Positions 12,475-25,716 of a DNA stretch of 64,000 nucleotides are shown piece after piece. A program made the position numbers and the translations under genes. Position 1 is the stretch's first letter. Each line of letters starts with the position of its first letter. Origin of the DNA: Sphagnum compactum (lineage: Eukaryota; Bryophyta; Sphagnopsida; Sphagnales); assembly GCA_965153455.1 (NCBI GenBank), contig OZ234501.1, positions 10,850,001 through 10,914,000 of the forward strand. Direction: 5' to 3'. The notes under the pieces are model-generated. The model made no database searches. It worked only from the letters and a program-made list of their open reading frames with translations, and had not been told where the DNA came from.

Positions 12475-13850
12475 TTTAGGCTACTTATATACCTAGGTTA
12501 GGCTACCTATTACATAGGTATACTTAATTTTATACTAAACTACTTAATATACCTAGTTTACATACTTAGGTTGCCTACCTATGTACACCTATCCTAGGTA
12601 TGTATGTGCTCGAAGCTAAGCTCCATACTTAAATAAGCTAGTCTAAGATGTATATAGGTAGCTTAGCCTAGCCACATGGCCTAGGTTTAAACTTAACCAA
12701 CTAGGTGTTATGTAGTTTAGGTTTAGGCTTAACCTTAGGTGACACATGGCATGGGCTAAGTCTAGGTCTAGGTGCCATGTGCTTTAAGCTTAGGTTCCAT
12801 TTGGCCTAGCCTAGGTGCCACATAGGCTACCTAGGTCCAGGCTTAAAATAGGTGGCCTCTAGGTCTTGGCCCAACTTAGATGCCACATGGTATGGCCTAG
12901 GTTGAAACCTAGCCTAGATACGTGCAATGTGACTTAGGTCTAAGCCTAGCCTAGGTGCCACATGGTGTGGCCATATAGGTTTTTAAATAACTTAAAACAT
13001 GCCACATGGCATGGCCTAGGTCTAAGTTTAGACCTAAACATCACATGGCTTAACTTAGGTGCCACATGGCCTAAGTCTAAACTTAAACTAAATGCCATGT
13101 GGCATATTTGGTTTAAGCATAGGTGCCACATAGCCTAAATGGTATAAGTTTAGGTGCCACCTTGCTTAGCCCTAATTGCCATGTGGCATATGTGGTATAG
13201 GCATAAGTGCAATGTGGGTTAAATGGTCTAAGCCAAGGTGCTACCTTGCCTAGCCCTAGCTTAATTGCCACATAGGCTATGTTAATTAATAGGTTAGGTT
13301 AACATGTAGTAGGTTAGGTTAGGTAGGTAGGTAGTTGCTAGTAGGCGGTAAGAAGTAGTTGTGACTAAATAACAATTGGGTTGTAACTAAAATGTTTATC
13401 CCATATTGTTTATCTTCCATTTCAAGTTTCTAAACTCTATAAAGAGGTGCATTTTAAATGTTGGACAAACACAAAAAACATGAAAATGGAATCGTCATTT
13501 GGGATGAACCAATTAAAAAGGTTTAACCCTAAAGGTTAAACCCACAATGAAACAGGATTTATTTAATTAGGTGATGAATGTAGCCTAGGTCTAAGACTAT
13601 TATAGGTGCCATGTGGTTTATGTCTAAGCTTAACCTAGGTTTAAGACTAGCCTAAATCTAAGCCAAGCCCAAGTGTCACATGGCCTAGGTCTAAACTTAG
13701 TTTATGTGCCATGTAGCTTAGGTCTAGGCATATCATAGGTTCCATGTGGCATAGGCTAGGCTAGGCGGCCCATGTTTAGGTGCCACATGACTTAGTCTAA
13801 CCTTATGTATAGGTGGCCTATGCTAGGTAATTAGGTGGCTTATGTTTTGA
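12475..13850. repeat. Degenerate low-complexity repeat field (CCTAGG / CCACATGG motifs)
   Basis: About 1.3 kb is composed of reshuffled short words: GCCTAGGT, AGGTCTAAGC, GGTGCCACATGG and their complements (CCATGTGG). Both strands carry similar words because CCTAGG is palindromic and CCACATGG is nearly so. There is no fixed period. A stretch at about 13330-13590 is ordinary unique DNA, apart from a TAGGTAGGTAGG run at its edge. It lies between the + P450 and the - P450. It looks like an old satellite or an element expanded by slippage. No coding potential was seen. Confidence 0.8.
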
Positions 13851-15693
13851 TGACATGCGATTTAGCCTATGGATGTGGATGTGTGATATGTCATTGAATT
13901 ACTAGTTGAACCATTTTCCTAACTTAGTTGCAACACGCTAGAACTTACAACTAAAAAGTTGATGACATCATATTGCAACATCAACGAATGAAGATCATCC
14001 ACCCTAAGGTTACAATAAAAAATGACTCACTACTATAATGGTAAGCATCATTTGTAACTAAAATGATTAAAATGATTATTGTTGTGGTCTTGACATATGG
14101 TTGATGTTTGCAATTGTAATGTTTTTTCATCTTGTATTTCACAAGATGAAATTTTATTTTTTTCCACCCCCACACATTGTGACTATTGTCTGATTATCTT
14201 TAAAAAATGAAGAAAAAAGTTGTATGATGACGTGGCACATTATTCCATGTCATATTAATTTGGGACTTCATATATTCATGTCATAATTAGAAATTATCCA
14301 ATGCAACATGTGACTATCCAAAGTTCGACTAAAAAACATTTCATTAAAAATGTCCTAATCAACTAGTCCATTTTTACCAAAACCATACATGTTGCATATT
14401 AGTCAATTTTATCCCATTTCATTAAAAACTTAGTGAATTTGGGTAGTGGAAAAGGGCAAGATTTCTTCTTGTGCTTGTCAACTTGGGTGGTTTCTAGTTG
14501 CAAAAAAAACATTTTCCAATTGGGTTTGTAGTTTCCAACTAAAATTTGTAGTTAAAACAATTTAAGACATAATTGCAAATGTGGGGGTTTTCTCCTAATG
14601 CAAGAACATCTTCATACAAGTTTCATTTACAATTTGATAAATAATCAAAAATGACAAAAACAAGAATTTTGAAAGTTCATATGAAATGACAAATATTTAA
14701 GAAAAAAAAGATGACATGTGCCCCTAAAAAATGTGCATTTGGGAGTGGGTCAAATAACACATATAGACACATGAATGTTCAATGAGCTTTAGGACCAAAA
14801 TATGTGGTACTATAATAGTCCCATTGATTTCATTAGTTCCTAATAGTTTGGTGGAGGTCAATGTCATGTACATGAACTAACATGTCAAATATGTATTATA
14901 AAATTGGTAGTAAGGGGAAATTTTTGCCATGATAACAATCATATGACATAATGAATCATTTGAAAAATGTATGATTGATAATGGGATACTTGTCCAAAAA
15001 AAAATTGTCAATAATGTTTAACCTCGTGGTTGACAATGTGATAAATGTAAAGAGGAGTTATTTGATGGTTTGCATGTTAAGGTTAAAGTAAATTTGATCC
15101 TAGTCTATAGCCAAGCTATCTTTTTTGTGTGTTAGTCACAATTATTGTTTGCCCATTTGTTGGGCATGATTTTGGTTTGAATGGTTCAAACTTGGTGCCC
15201 AAGTGTTGTCCATTGTTCGAGGGACACTCAAAACTAGGTATAATGGATATAAACTCCCAAATATGTTCATGAATTTGCCAATTTACAAATTAAAAATCTT
15301 ACCAATCTATGACAATTTCATCAAATACCTTCTAGATGAAATTCCATATTAGGTCACATATATAGTATAATGGTGGGCAACCACAACAAGTTGATCATAT
15401 GTGTAATAATATGCACATGCTTTTTGGAAAGAAAACCATATCAATATATTCAAAACCTTGCAAAAACACCAATGTCATGTTCTTGAATTTTTTTTTTTGA
15501 ATTAAAAAAAAATAAGTTTGCAATAAAGCCAAGAGTTATAAGCAAGATAAGTGTTAAAAGAATTGATGTGTTGAAAAATAAACATTAATATGTATAATAT
15601 TCATCATTCATAAAAAATCTATTGCCAATGTATTAAATAAATATTTAATGGTTCATAACCATTCAACATTTTGATATTTCATGTATTATTTTA
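13851..15693. other. AT-rich intergenic DNA 3' of the minus-strand P450
   Basis: No gene, RNA gene or clear repeat was recognised. It includes the 3' flank (presumed 3' UTR) of the gene ending at 15694. Confidence 0.5.
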
Positions 15694-17729
15694 TCACATA
15701 AGTTTAGGAATTGAATACAATTGTAAAGGAAGTCGTGGAATAGCAATTGCTTGTAATGGAATTGCTTTTGGAGTTGCAAGACCGAATAATTCATTCATAT
15801 CCATGTTTTCAGGGGTTTCTCCAAATGGCAATTTCCAAGTGAAGCTATGAATAAGCCTAGCCAATACAATTTGCACTGTCATTAGACCTAGAGATAAACC
15901 TGGGCATATTCGTCGCCCAGAACCAAATGGCAATAATTGGAAATCTTTGCCTTTCAAATCAATTTCACTTCCAACAAATCTTTCAGGATTAAAGTCAAAA
16001 GGATTCTCATACATAGATGGATCTCGATGAATTGCCCATATGTTCACAAAAGTGCGTGTTTTGGCTGGTATATAATAACCTCCTATTTCACAAGACTTCA
16101 TGTTTTCATGTGGTAGCAATAAAGGAGTGGGAGAATGAAGACGAAATGTCTCTTTCACAACTGCTTGAAGGTATTTCAATCGAGGAATGTCATCTTCATT
16201 TACAATTTGATGATGACCAACCACACCATCCAATTCATCTTGAGTTTTTTTCATAACTTCAGGATGTTTCAAAAGCTCCACCAATCCCCATTCTATGGTG
16301 GTAGAAGATGTTTCTGTGCCTGCTGTTAAAAACCCCTGCACATAATGGGGCATGTAAATCAGCATAATTAATCATATTATAACAATATAAAAATGATGTT
16401 GAACTAAATTAGAATAGATAATATTATTATATTTGTGACCTTCATTATTTTATCTTATATTAACACTTCAATAAAATCATGCATTGATCGGTATGGTGAA
16501 AACAAGAAAGTTTTAATCACACAACAAAATGAATTGGATGATTAGACATAACAAGCATTTACAAATTGCATTTAAAGTAAAAATCATAAACTGAAGGTTG
16601 GAGCAACTTACATTGATAATGGCCTTAACCTTGTTGTCATCAAACTTATCACTAAAACCATCAATTTCACGAAGGGAGAGCATGGCATCAAGAAAGTCCT
16701 TGGAATCTTTCAATTTTTTTTCTTTCATATGATCTTGAATTATCTTGTTGAGAAATTGATCCAATCTCATTCGTATTTGCTTCATCTGATGTTGCAAACC
16801 TTGGAGATCAAATGGTTTCAATAATGAAACAAAGTCACTAATGTTAAATGCACCAACTAGATGCCCTTGCTTGTAAATGATATCCTTGAATTCCTCACAT
16901 TCCTCATTGGAAATCTTTACGCCAAAATATCTTTTTCCAAACAATAAACGTGTTATCAAATTCATAGAACTATTCGATAATTGTGTTTGAATATTCATTG
17001 GCTTTCCTTCCTGCAACAAACATATGTCATTGTAATTTGGTTATGTCAAATCCAAAACAAGATCCAATTGTTTTGTAACAAATCATGATCCAAATAATCC
17101 ACATGGTTTAAGAAAAATGCAAACCTTCAAAAGTTATTCAAAACTAAATGAACAAGCACCCATCTAGTGAAAATAGAAGTTAAACAAATTACCTTGCAAT
17201 CTTCAAAAATTCTATGCACTAAGAATGAGAATTCTTCATCTCGAACATTCTTGGAGGCCTCAAGACTTTTGGTATTGAAAAGTTCCAACATGCTCAACTT
17301 CCGCATTTGTTTCCAATAGTCCCCATAAGGTGCCCATCCGACACTTTGCCCGTCATAACTAAGGAAATGTGAAACAATGGAGTTTGGACGATATGCAAAA
17401 ACTAAATCATGTGTCTTCAAAACCTCTCGTGCCAATTTAGTTGATGAAATGATCACCGTGGAAGTTGATCCCAACTTGAGTTCCATGATGTCCCCATATG
17501 TCTTTGACAAATTATAGAAAGTTTGGTATGGGAGTTTGCCTAAAAGAGGAAGATTTCCAAGTATCGGCCAAGTGGGGAATGGCCTTGGTGCTCTTTTTGA
17601 CTTTGTGCGATGGGAGTGACATATGATAATAAGGCAATGGAAACAAACAAACAAAATTGGTGCAACGAGAATCATCATTAATTGACTTGATGTGATCACT
17701 TGACTCCATTCCCCAACAATGTTGCCCAT
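15694..17729 (-). CDS. Cytochrome P450 (A-type, CYP71-clan-like), intact
   Basis: This encodes a 525-residue P450, probably anchored on the ER and reduced by NADPH-P450 reductase. Exons, 5' to 3' on the minus strand, are 17729-17193, 17010-16612 and 16335-15694 (179, 133 and 213 codons plus stop). Introns are GT-AG and phase 0, at the same places as in the gene at 6178-8242. The second intron, between the AIIN and GFLTAGTE segments, corresponds to the intron common to A-type P450s; the first, after DCK, looks lineage-specific. Motifs are canonical: N-terminal hydrophobic anchor, hinge RAPRPFPTWP, C-helix WKQMR, I-helix AGTETS (about 317), K-helix ETFRLHS, PERF, haem loop FGSGRRICPG with Cys456. 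It is the source-like copy of the duplication whose other copy is the pseudogene at 24.06-25.72 kb. Substrate cannot be inferred; the CYP family number is not assigned. Confidence 0.95.
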
Positions 17730-17797
17730 GGTGTGCTTTTGTTTTGAGAATAGAGTTTTGATGACTTACTAGATCAATGATCTCTCTTGTTCGAGTG

Positions 17798-17804
17798 TAT
17801 ATAT
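17798..17804 (-). promoter_or_regulatory. Candidate TATA box of the minus-strand P450
   Basis: ATATATA on the minus strand sits 69 bp upstream of the start codon. It and its surroundings are retained in the duplicated copy (near 25780-25790), which supports this being the ancestral promoter. Confidence 0.5.
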
Positions 17805-20800
17805 CTAGGATATCTAGAACCATGCAAAGCTCATCTTTAAATTGAGAATGTGACTTGAACACTTTTCACATAAAGAGATGAACTTTGAAGAATGAACTAC
17901 ATTTCAAGACATGAAAGACAAAACACAACTGTAACATAATGGATTCCCATTGAAAGATTTAATGTATAGATTTCACAATTAAATTATTCATTTATTTAGT
18001 AAGAAAATGAACTAATTTATAAATAATAATGTTAATATTTAGATTTTATGCTCTTCACTCCAAGGAAACCTACATTTTGTTTATCTACAATATTTAAAAA
18101 TCAATTAAACAAATTTTTATCATATACTCGGGTTAGTTTGGGCAAGTCTCGAATATAACACGAGTGTTGTGATAAGTGCTTTATGCTTCTCGTATTCTTG
18201 TACTTTTTCTATCCACATATTATTATATGCATGAATTAACCGATGTTGTGTGGTTATTTGATCTCTTAAAGAGTTGCTGGTTTCAGTTTTTAAAATTTTC
18301 AGACTCGAAGAATTGTCAGTTCTAATTCCTTGAAAAAAACATCAGAACCACTGGTCCCAGTTATTTAGTTATGATTTAAAAATATATAATTTTCATTAAA
18401 GAACCAGTGAAGAAGATTTATGGCCAGTTATTGGGATTTTTTTCAATTTGTTGAGAACCATGATTACATACCCACAACCGGGTCTTTGCTTTTTTGGGGG
18501 AGAACTGTGACTATGAATCTAAAAACCACCTTGATAACCGCGAGGGGTCTGTTCGTGTTTCTAATAACCACCCAACACTGGAATCAACCATATTAACACC
18601 AATGCAAGTGCAAATTAGGGGCCCTTGTGTGTGGGATACATTCAAAAGCACACCGAACCTTAGTATTGAGATCCCTAGTAGAGTGTGGACAAAGGCATCA
18701 TAATTAGAGAATGGAAGGGGTCATTCATATGGGATGAGACATGGGCATTCCAATTTGGGGGGACCTATCCACATTCCCCATGGAGGCATGTTTCATAATA
18801 ATGGCTTCACATGGTGACCACTACTAAGGACCCCAACTTGAGATTACCAAACTCCGCATAAGAGTAGCCTCCCTTGATGGGGTCTATTTTCTAAGCATGT
18901 AGTGACCTCACTATTGGGAAGCCCACTCATGCATGTATTCATGTGGCAACAATTGGACATCTCAACATAGACACAAACACAAGTTGCCTTTACTCTTTTG
19001 CCTCAAGTTGTATTTAATTAGCTCACATCCAACAACATGAACTAGTTACCACATTTTGATTGCTCCAATTTGAAAATTTGAATACATTCATCTAATTTTA
19101 ATACGATTCATCAAAATTCTCGTGAAAATTTCTAAGAATTCGTCTTTTCTGCTTTTCAAATTATTATTTTTGCTGAATTTGACAAGAAGGTGAGGTATTC
19201 CCAACATTGCATGTATTGTAGAATTTAAGATCTTGTATATGGATTTATACCAAATGAAGTTGAATCATTTAAATGTACTAGAGCAATGTTCTAATACATG
19301 TTGATTGGGTTGTTTTAAAATATGGGAATCTATGTAAGTACCATGTCATTGCCCCCATCAACACGGGTGTCATAAACGTGGGACCGCATTAGGTTCTTAC
19401 AATAAATGTGCCCCCAAAATTAGGAAAAATTTGAGGTGTAGAGCAAGCTCCGCACCTCCAAAACCCCACACCCGCATCTTTGCACCTCAAATTCGTGCAC
19501 CCCGAATAACCAACCCCATGGAACTTGTTCCATTACAATAGAAACAAACCATGCAGAACATGTCAAATCACTTTGCAGCCATGTCTCTTCTTCATGGATC
19601 CATTCATAAGACATAAGGACTTTTGTAAAGTCCCCTTTAGTCCTTGCAAAAGACTTTGTCACTTGTTTTTTTTTGCTTTTGCTTTTGCTTTGCAAAAGAA
19701 TCTGAATGATGTCCATAAGTTCATACTTTTTTGCATGTAGCTGAAAAAGTGGCTGATTTATATACAACATCGTTACCAGTGCACTTTCATGCACCTTGGG
19801 TGAACCAGCACCCATGTTGGTACCATGGTAAAATCCCCAAAATCCATTTGAATTATTTCTAAATTTTACATATATCTCATGCTTCCACTAAATCCAGAGT
19901 CTCCGAGTTCAAAAATCTAAATTAATTTGGATTTAATATGGTCACTAGGAGGCCTCACTAACAAAAAGTGAAGGTACCCACCAATGTGAGGAGATGTTGG
20001 TTCACCCAACTATATTAAACCTTTGGTAAGGTTACCCATCCCAATAATATTCCAGTCAAAGTGAGCTTTAACTTCAAAGATCTTACAAAACCCAATTTTG
20101 AAAAAACCATTTTTGAATTTTTTTATTAGTTTCCAAAAACCAAAAGATTTTATAAAGTCAATAACTTTTGCTCTATTCATTCAAAAATCTTTGATGTGTC
20201 CTAATTTTTATTTTGAGCAAGATAGGAATATGTCAAATTGCCATAGCTCTCTCAATTTGCAGAGGAGGTACCATCTACACATGTGCCAAAAACAAATGGG
20301 CATCATACAAAGATATTGAATAGTTTGCCTTTGAGCAACTTTGAAGGTAACATTAGAAAAAGTGTATTTTTGTGCCCATCCTAAACCAATTTTTTTGTTT
20401 TAAAATTAAATTTTTGCAATTATCTTTCATGCGAAAACTAATCCATATCATAGGTACATGTATCTTATACCATGGGTATTTAATAGTATATCACTAACAT
20501 AGAGAACTTCACATTGGGCAAATTTTATGATACCCAATTGGTTATTTTGTTAAGTGTAATAGGGATGTTGCATGTCACTTCAAACACCAATCACATACAA
20601 TGAAAGTGTTACACGGTTTTCATTTTCTATTTTTTGTATGTTGGTTATAGTTTACGAATTATCACTTTCTATGAGAATGTTTTACAAAATAAAATTAATT
20701 ATGATGAACATTCACAATACATTTTGCCTCAAAGTTGGATTCCCCATGGTGTTTGTGGATTTCCCAATTGGACATTATTTGATTTGTTGCCATCATGTCA

Positions 20801-22240
20801 AAGTTTTTTATAAGGAGGGGTAAAATACTCACCATGTATGTGTGTGAGTGTGCCAAATTTCAAAACAAATTCAAGCTTAGTTCCATTTGGGCATATTTGA
20901 TAAATTATTTACCCACCATGGGCAACAATGCAATTTAAACCTCAAGTTCTCATAGACTTTTGTAGTTGAGCCATTTTTGCCCCTTTTAATATGATCAGTG
21001 AGTAAAGTCATAAGAGGCAATTGCCTTTGAAGGTCAATTTATAGGTAGGGAGGTAAGGCCCATACTAGAGGAGAAGAATGTGTGGAGAGAGGAAGCTAGG
21101 TATGTATGTTGACTTGCAGAGGAAAAGGGAAGTATGTGAAGGGAGGGAGTTAGGCATGTAGGCTTTACACAAACCACGGTTGGATGTTAGTAATTTTCAT
21201 TCATCATCATCTATGGTGGATGGTGGTGATTTTCTATCATGAATGTAAATTCATCAATATTGTGAAATTCTCATCATTTGGTTAGTTTCATCCTTGTCGT
21301 CAACTTCATAGATATTGCAAATTTCATTCCTTACATATTTTCATCCATGCACAAGTTTCATTCAAGTGGTACAATTCATTTGTTTCAAAAAATTTGTTCA
21401 TGTTATCGAAATATGTTTGTGTTACATGCCCATTTCATCTGTGAACATAAATTCCTTTCAAGCACAATACAACTCTTATTTATCTTCATTGTTTACACAT
21501 ATCCTTATTAACAAGCTTGGCATTTATCTTTACATTTGAAGGTAAGTTGATGGGCATCAGTGAAACAAGAACCGTCATGTTTTTGAGCCATTTTTCCATT
21601 TAAAAATAATGTGTGCACATAGATAGTGGTAGGATGGAATGGAAGGGAACAATTCTCAAAAGGCCAATTTGCAGGTAAGGATGTAGGTATATAGAGAGAA
21701 GGAGATAGCTATATAGCTTCACAAAGGTAGATGAAATTGTTTTCAATATCATTAACATTTCATCCATGTATATGTAATTTATGTTCACAAAATTCACTTT
21801 AATCCATATGGTATTTGTGAACTATTCCATTCAAATGGCACACATGGAAAAGTTAACAAAATTCCATGTGATCTAATCATGTCATCAATTTCATTCATGT
21901 TGTCAAATTTCATCCATGTATTTCATTTCACCCAATGGGGAATTGCATTTGTGCGGTCAATTTTAAAAAAAAACAAAGTTTCATCCTTCATCAAGTTTTA
22001 ATTCACATGGCCAATGACACTCGTGTTACATTTCATCCCTAAGCATAATTATACCCATGGAAAACTCTATTTGTTTGTATTGAAAATTCCATCCAATTTT
22101 TTTGTTTCATTTGGTCATATTCCATCCATATATGGATAATTAAACATTCTTATATGTACTAGTTGGGATGTCCATGCTTTTCAAACTAGTTGGGATGTGG
22201 CAAGGAGATTTATTGTAGAGCCAAATGGTGTTCCTTCCCC
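17805..22240. repeat. Block A: upstream part of a tandem segmental duplication
   Basis: There is no gene here. Stretches at about 17805-17930, 18120-18420, 19140-19840 and 21136-22235 match, in the same order and orientation, DNA at about 25720-25920, 26090-26360, 26670-27880 and 28146-29390. For example, CTCCGCACC and the run beginning GGTTGGATGTTAGT occur in both. Intervening parts have diverged or carry indels. Short open frames near 21278-21539 recur in the other block but consist of TTTCATCC-like words, so I do not call a gene. Confidence 0.75.
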
Positions 22241-22514
22241 TCCCTCCCAAAGATGACTCCTTATGGAAATCTTGGTACAACAAATTACATGACAACCCTT
22301 GGTTTCTTGCCCTTTTTTGAAATTTCAATAAAGCCAAAAGGATACTTTTTGTTGCTATCTAGGGATTAGGGGAACCACAAGTGAGATACCAAGGTGGAAT
22401 TCACCTTGGCAACATGTTTCTATAAGCCCTCCTACTTCCACCTCACATTGTACCTAGGTAATACAACTAATGTACCTAAGTGGGTAAATATCATATGAGT
22501 CAACCAAATTCCAA

Positions 22515-23533
22515 TCTTATATATTAATTCAGTTAGTCTGTGCGTGCGTCTGTCTGACACGACAATTCTGCCATAGAAAATGCAGAACCGGCCTCTGCAT
22601 TTTCTATGGCAGAACCGGGAAATGCACAGACGATAACTTACCCGGTACTTTACCGGTTTTCACAGTCATTGCTAACACAAGTACAATTCGTCTTTTGGTA
22701 CTTATTACCCTCTTCCTTAATTTACTATTTTTCATCAGCTATTTTTACGTTTATTGTCCAACTTTACTTTTACCGTCCAAACATTTCCTTCGCAAATTAT
22801 TACTTCTCCTTGGTACTTGCTCTTTACGGCTATAGCAAATTGTAATGACATTCTTTAATACAGGGGAAATAGCCAAAATTTTCAATAATTGTCTACAAAA
22901 CGAAATGACTCTTAAGATTTTTTTTTCTTTCATATTTTGAATATGGTTGTGGATGATAGCCAAGTGAGCAACATCAGGAAATTAGGGAAAAAAAAAACAT
23001 TGTATCGGTCCATTTTCTCTCCAAAATACATTCAGAGTTAATGATTTTCTCCAAAAAAATTTAACCCAAAAATTGGGAAATTTTCCTATAAATGTGCATA
23101 TCTAGAGTAACTTCAACTAATTTTGCTAGATTTTTGGGCGAAAAAACTCCAATTTTTTATTTTCAAAAAGTGGAAAAAGAAGTAGTGTGTCTGTCACAAA
23201 AAATAAATAAAGCTGCTTTGCGCCTTTGTGTGTGTCTCTCTTGGTTTAAAGAAACCGAGGGACTTCACAGTGTCCAAAGGTCACAGGCAATGCATTTTCT
23301 ATGGCAGAACCGGGTCGTGGTGGCGGAGAGACACACGCCAGCCATCGATCGCGTCGTCACCACCGACAGGGGAACGGGGGAGGGGGGGATCAACGGGTTA
23401 AAGAATCAGAGTGGAAAATGCGAAGGACGGGGGGGGGGGGGGGGTCGACGGGGTAAAAAACCGGAGTGGGCAATGGGAAGGACCGGGCGAGGGGGGAGCT
23501 CGACGGGTGCATTATGCAGCGGGTTCACACTAG
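22515..23533 (+). mobile_element. Non-autonomous Helitron candidate
   Basis: The left end begins TCTTATATATTAATT after an A, and the right end finishes CACACTAG before a T, so the element would sit in an A|T dinucleotide with no target duplication, as Helitrons do. A small palindrome (TGCATTATGCA) lies about 13 bp before the terminal CTAG, where Helitrons have a hairpin, but the stem is short. The interior is more GC-rich than its surroundings, especially at the 3' side (23310-23510, with G runs), and the 5' side has GTCTGTGCGTGCGTCTGTCTG-like sequence. There is no Rep/helicase ORF. The open frame at 23092-23613 crosses the right end and is not a credible gene. It lies between duplication blocks A and B. 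Confidence 0.6.
22568..22612. repeat. 19-bp perfect inverted repeat with third direct copy
   Basis: CTGCCATAGAAAATGCAGA (22568-22586) is followed, after a 7-nt spacer, by its exact reverse complement (22594-22612), which would form a strong hairpin. The 24-bp word starting TGCATTTTCTATGGCAG at 22596 occurs again in direct orientation at 23291-23314, near the other side of the Helitron candidate. Confidence 0.95.
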
Positions 23534-24059
23534 TATCAATAAGGAGATATAAAGTACCTTGTAACATGCTTATAAGTATCCCACACATGAAAGGCTACCC
23601 ATTCAAAATATAAATAATTGGTATATAACTAAGGCCATTCCCCAATCCATGTATTATGCTTGAAAAGATATGACAAAGCATACAAACATCATATATATAT
23701 GTATATAGTTATGGACCTCTTTGATTGGCCTATCACAAAAAAATGTGATCAAACTTTAGGCACTCCCAATTTGGATATATTATATTCTTCTCTATTGGAC
23801 CGGTTATATAGGTTACAAGAGGAGAACTTGGGGCAAAGAATATGAGATAAAGTGTCATGCTATTTGGAACACATTGGGAACACCAAAGTCCAAAAAATCC
23901 AATCCAGCCCCTAAAGGGAAAAGAAAACTAGGCCTTTGGTGCATGTTGCCTCAACTCGTTGGCTGGGGGATTTTCACTCCCAATTCACCATTTTCAGCCT
24001 AGGTTAGTTGCAAGGGCACAAATTGTGGGGACATAGTATGCTTTGTAATGAATGGGTTC
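23534..24059. other. Junction DNA between duplication blocks
   Basis: No gene was seen. It is AT-rich DNA lying between the end of the Helitron candidate and the point where similarity to the P450 third exon begins. The unrelated sequence directly left of about 24060 marks the truncation point of the P450 pseudogene. Confidence 0.5.
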
Positions 24060-25716
24060 CAATTAATGTTGGCTAGTATATAATAATCCCCTACTTCACA
24101 AGACTTCATGTTCTCATGTGGTACTAGCAATAAGAGAGCTGAACAATGAAGGCAAAATATTTCCTCTACAACTGCATGAAGGTATTTCAATTGAGGAATG
24201 TCATCTTTGTTTACAATTCGGTGACGACCAACCACAACATCCAATTCATCTTGAGTTTTCTTCATAAAATTTGAATGTTTCAAAAGCTCCACCAATCCAC
24301 ATTCTCTGGTAGGAGTAGATGTCTTTATGCTTCCAATTAAAAACCCCTACACATAATTGGGGATGTAAAAGTTAACCATATCAACATGTTGAACTAAAAT
24401 AAAATAAAAAATCTTATTATGTTTGTGACCTTCATTATTTTATTTTATATTAACACTTCAATAAAATCTCACATTGATTAATGTAATGAAGATGTGAAAA
24501 TTTTAAGTACACAACAAATGTTGAGTTATTAGACATAGTAGGTATTTACAATTTGATTTAAAAGAAAAATTGTAAATGAACTACCAAAGGTTGGAACAAC
24601 TTACATTGATAGCACCCTTGATCTTATTATAATCATCAAGCATATCACCATAACCATCTATTCCACAAAAAGAAAGCATGGCATCAAGAAAGTCCTTGAA
24701 GTTTTCCAACCTTTTTCTTTCATATGATCTTGAATTATCTTGTCAAGAAATTGATATGATCTCATTCGAATTTGTTTTATTTGATGTTGCAAGCCTTGGA
24801 GATCAAATGGTTTCAAGAATAGATCAAAATCACTAATGTTTAAAGCACCAAATAAATGCGCTTGCTTGAAAATGATGTTTTTGAATTCTTCGCATTCCTC
24901 ATTAAAATGCTCTATGCTGAAATATCTTTTTCCAAACAATAAACATGTTATCACATTCATAGAAATATTGGATAATTGTGTTTGAATTTTCACTAGATTT
25001 CCTTCCTACAACAAACATATGTCATTGTAATTTGGTTATGTCAAATCCAAAACAAGATTTAATTGTTTTGTAACAAATCATGTATCTAATTGTTCCAAAT
25101 GTTTTTTTGATGCAAAACCTTCAAAAGTAATTCAAAACTAAATGAACAAGCAACCATCTAGTCAAAATAAAAGTTAAACAAATTACCTTGCAATTTTCAA
25201 AAACTCTATGCACTAAGAATGAAAATTTTTCATCTTGAACATTTCTGGCAGTCTTAAGCCTTTTGGTATTTAAAAGTTCGAGCATGTTCAACTTCCGCAT
25301 TTGCCTCCAATGGTCTCCATAAGGTGCCCATTTGACACTTTGCCCATCATAGCTAAAGAAATGTGAAACAATGGAATTTCGATGATGCAAAAACTAAATC
25401 ACGTGTGTTGGAAACCTCTTGTGCCAATTTAGTTGATGAAATGGCCAAAGTGCAAATTGATCCCAACTTGAGTTCCATGATGTCCCCATATGCCTTTGAT
25501 AATTTATATAGAGATAGGTATGGGAACTTGCCTAAAAGAGGAAGATTTCCAATTATTGGCCAAGTCGGGAATGGCCTTGGTGCTCTTTTTGATTTTGTGT
25601 GATATGAGTGACATATGACAAGCAATGGAAACAAACAAATAAAATTGATGCAACTATAATCAACATTAACTAACTTGACGTATGACTTGACCCCACTCCC
25701 CAACAATGTTGCCCAT
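24060..25716 (-). pseudogene. Truncated, frameshifted cytochrome P450
   Basis: This is a decayed copy of the gene at 15694-17729. The ancestral start ATG is at 25716, but an indel brings a stop within about 17 codons. Exon 1 (to 25187) has another indel after LVFAS, joining to SIVSHFFSYDGQS in a different frame. Exon 2 (about 25005-24605) is frameshifted after DHMKEK. Exon 3 starts at 24346. Its I-helix motif is destroyed (IGSIKT where the parent has TAGTET) and the K-helix ExxR is broken (EEIFCLHC, Arg to Cys). The copy ends after YYILAN at about 24070, so PERF and the haem-binding Cys loop are absent. It cannot encode an active P450. Splice sites are mostly kept, consistent with DNA-level duplication rather than retroposition. 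Confidence 0.93.

Noticed and set aside
16017-16329. Plus-strand frames inside the minus-strand P450
   Set aside because: They are shadows of exon 3, which carries canonical P450 motifs.
21278-21539. Small protein conserved between 21278-21511 and 28193-28519
   Set aside because: The two frames are similar only because they lie in duplicated blocks. The sequence is made of TTTCATCC-like words and shows no codon-position bias I could see.
23092-23613. 173-codon open frame
   Set aside because: It crosses the right end of the Helitron candidate, is rich in Gly/Arg from G runs, and lacks any motif.
25363-25602. Plus-strand 79-codon frame in the P450 pseudogene
   Set aside because: It is the antisense reading of the decayed exon 1.
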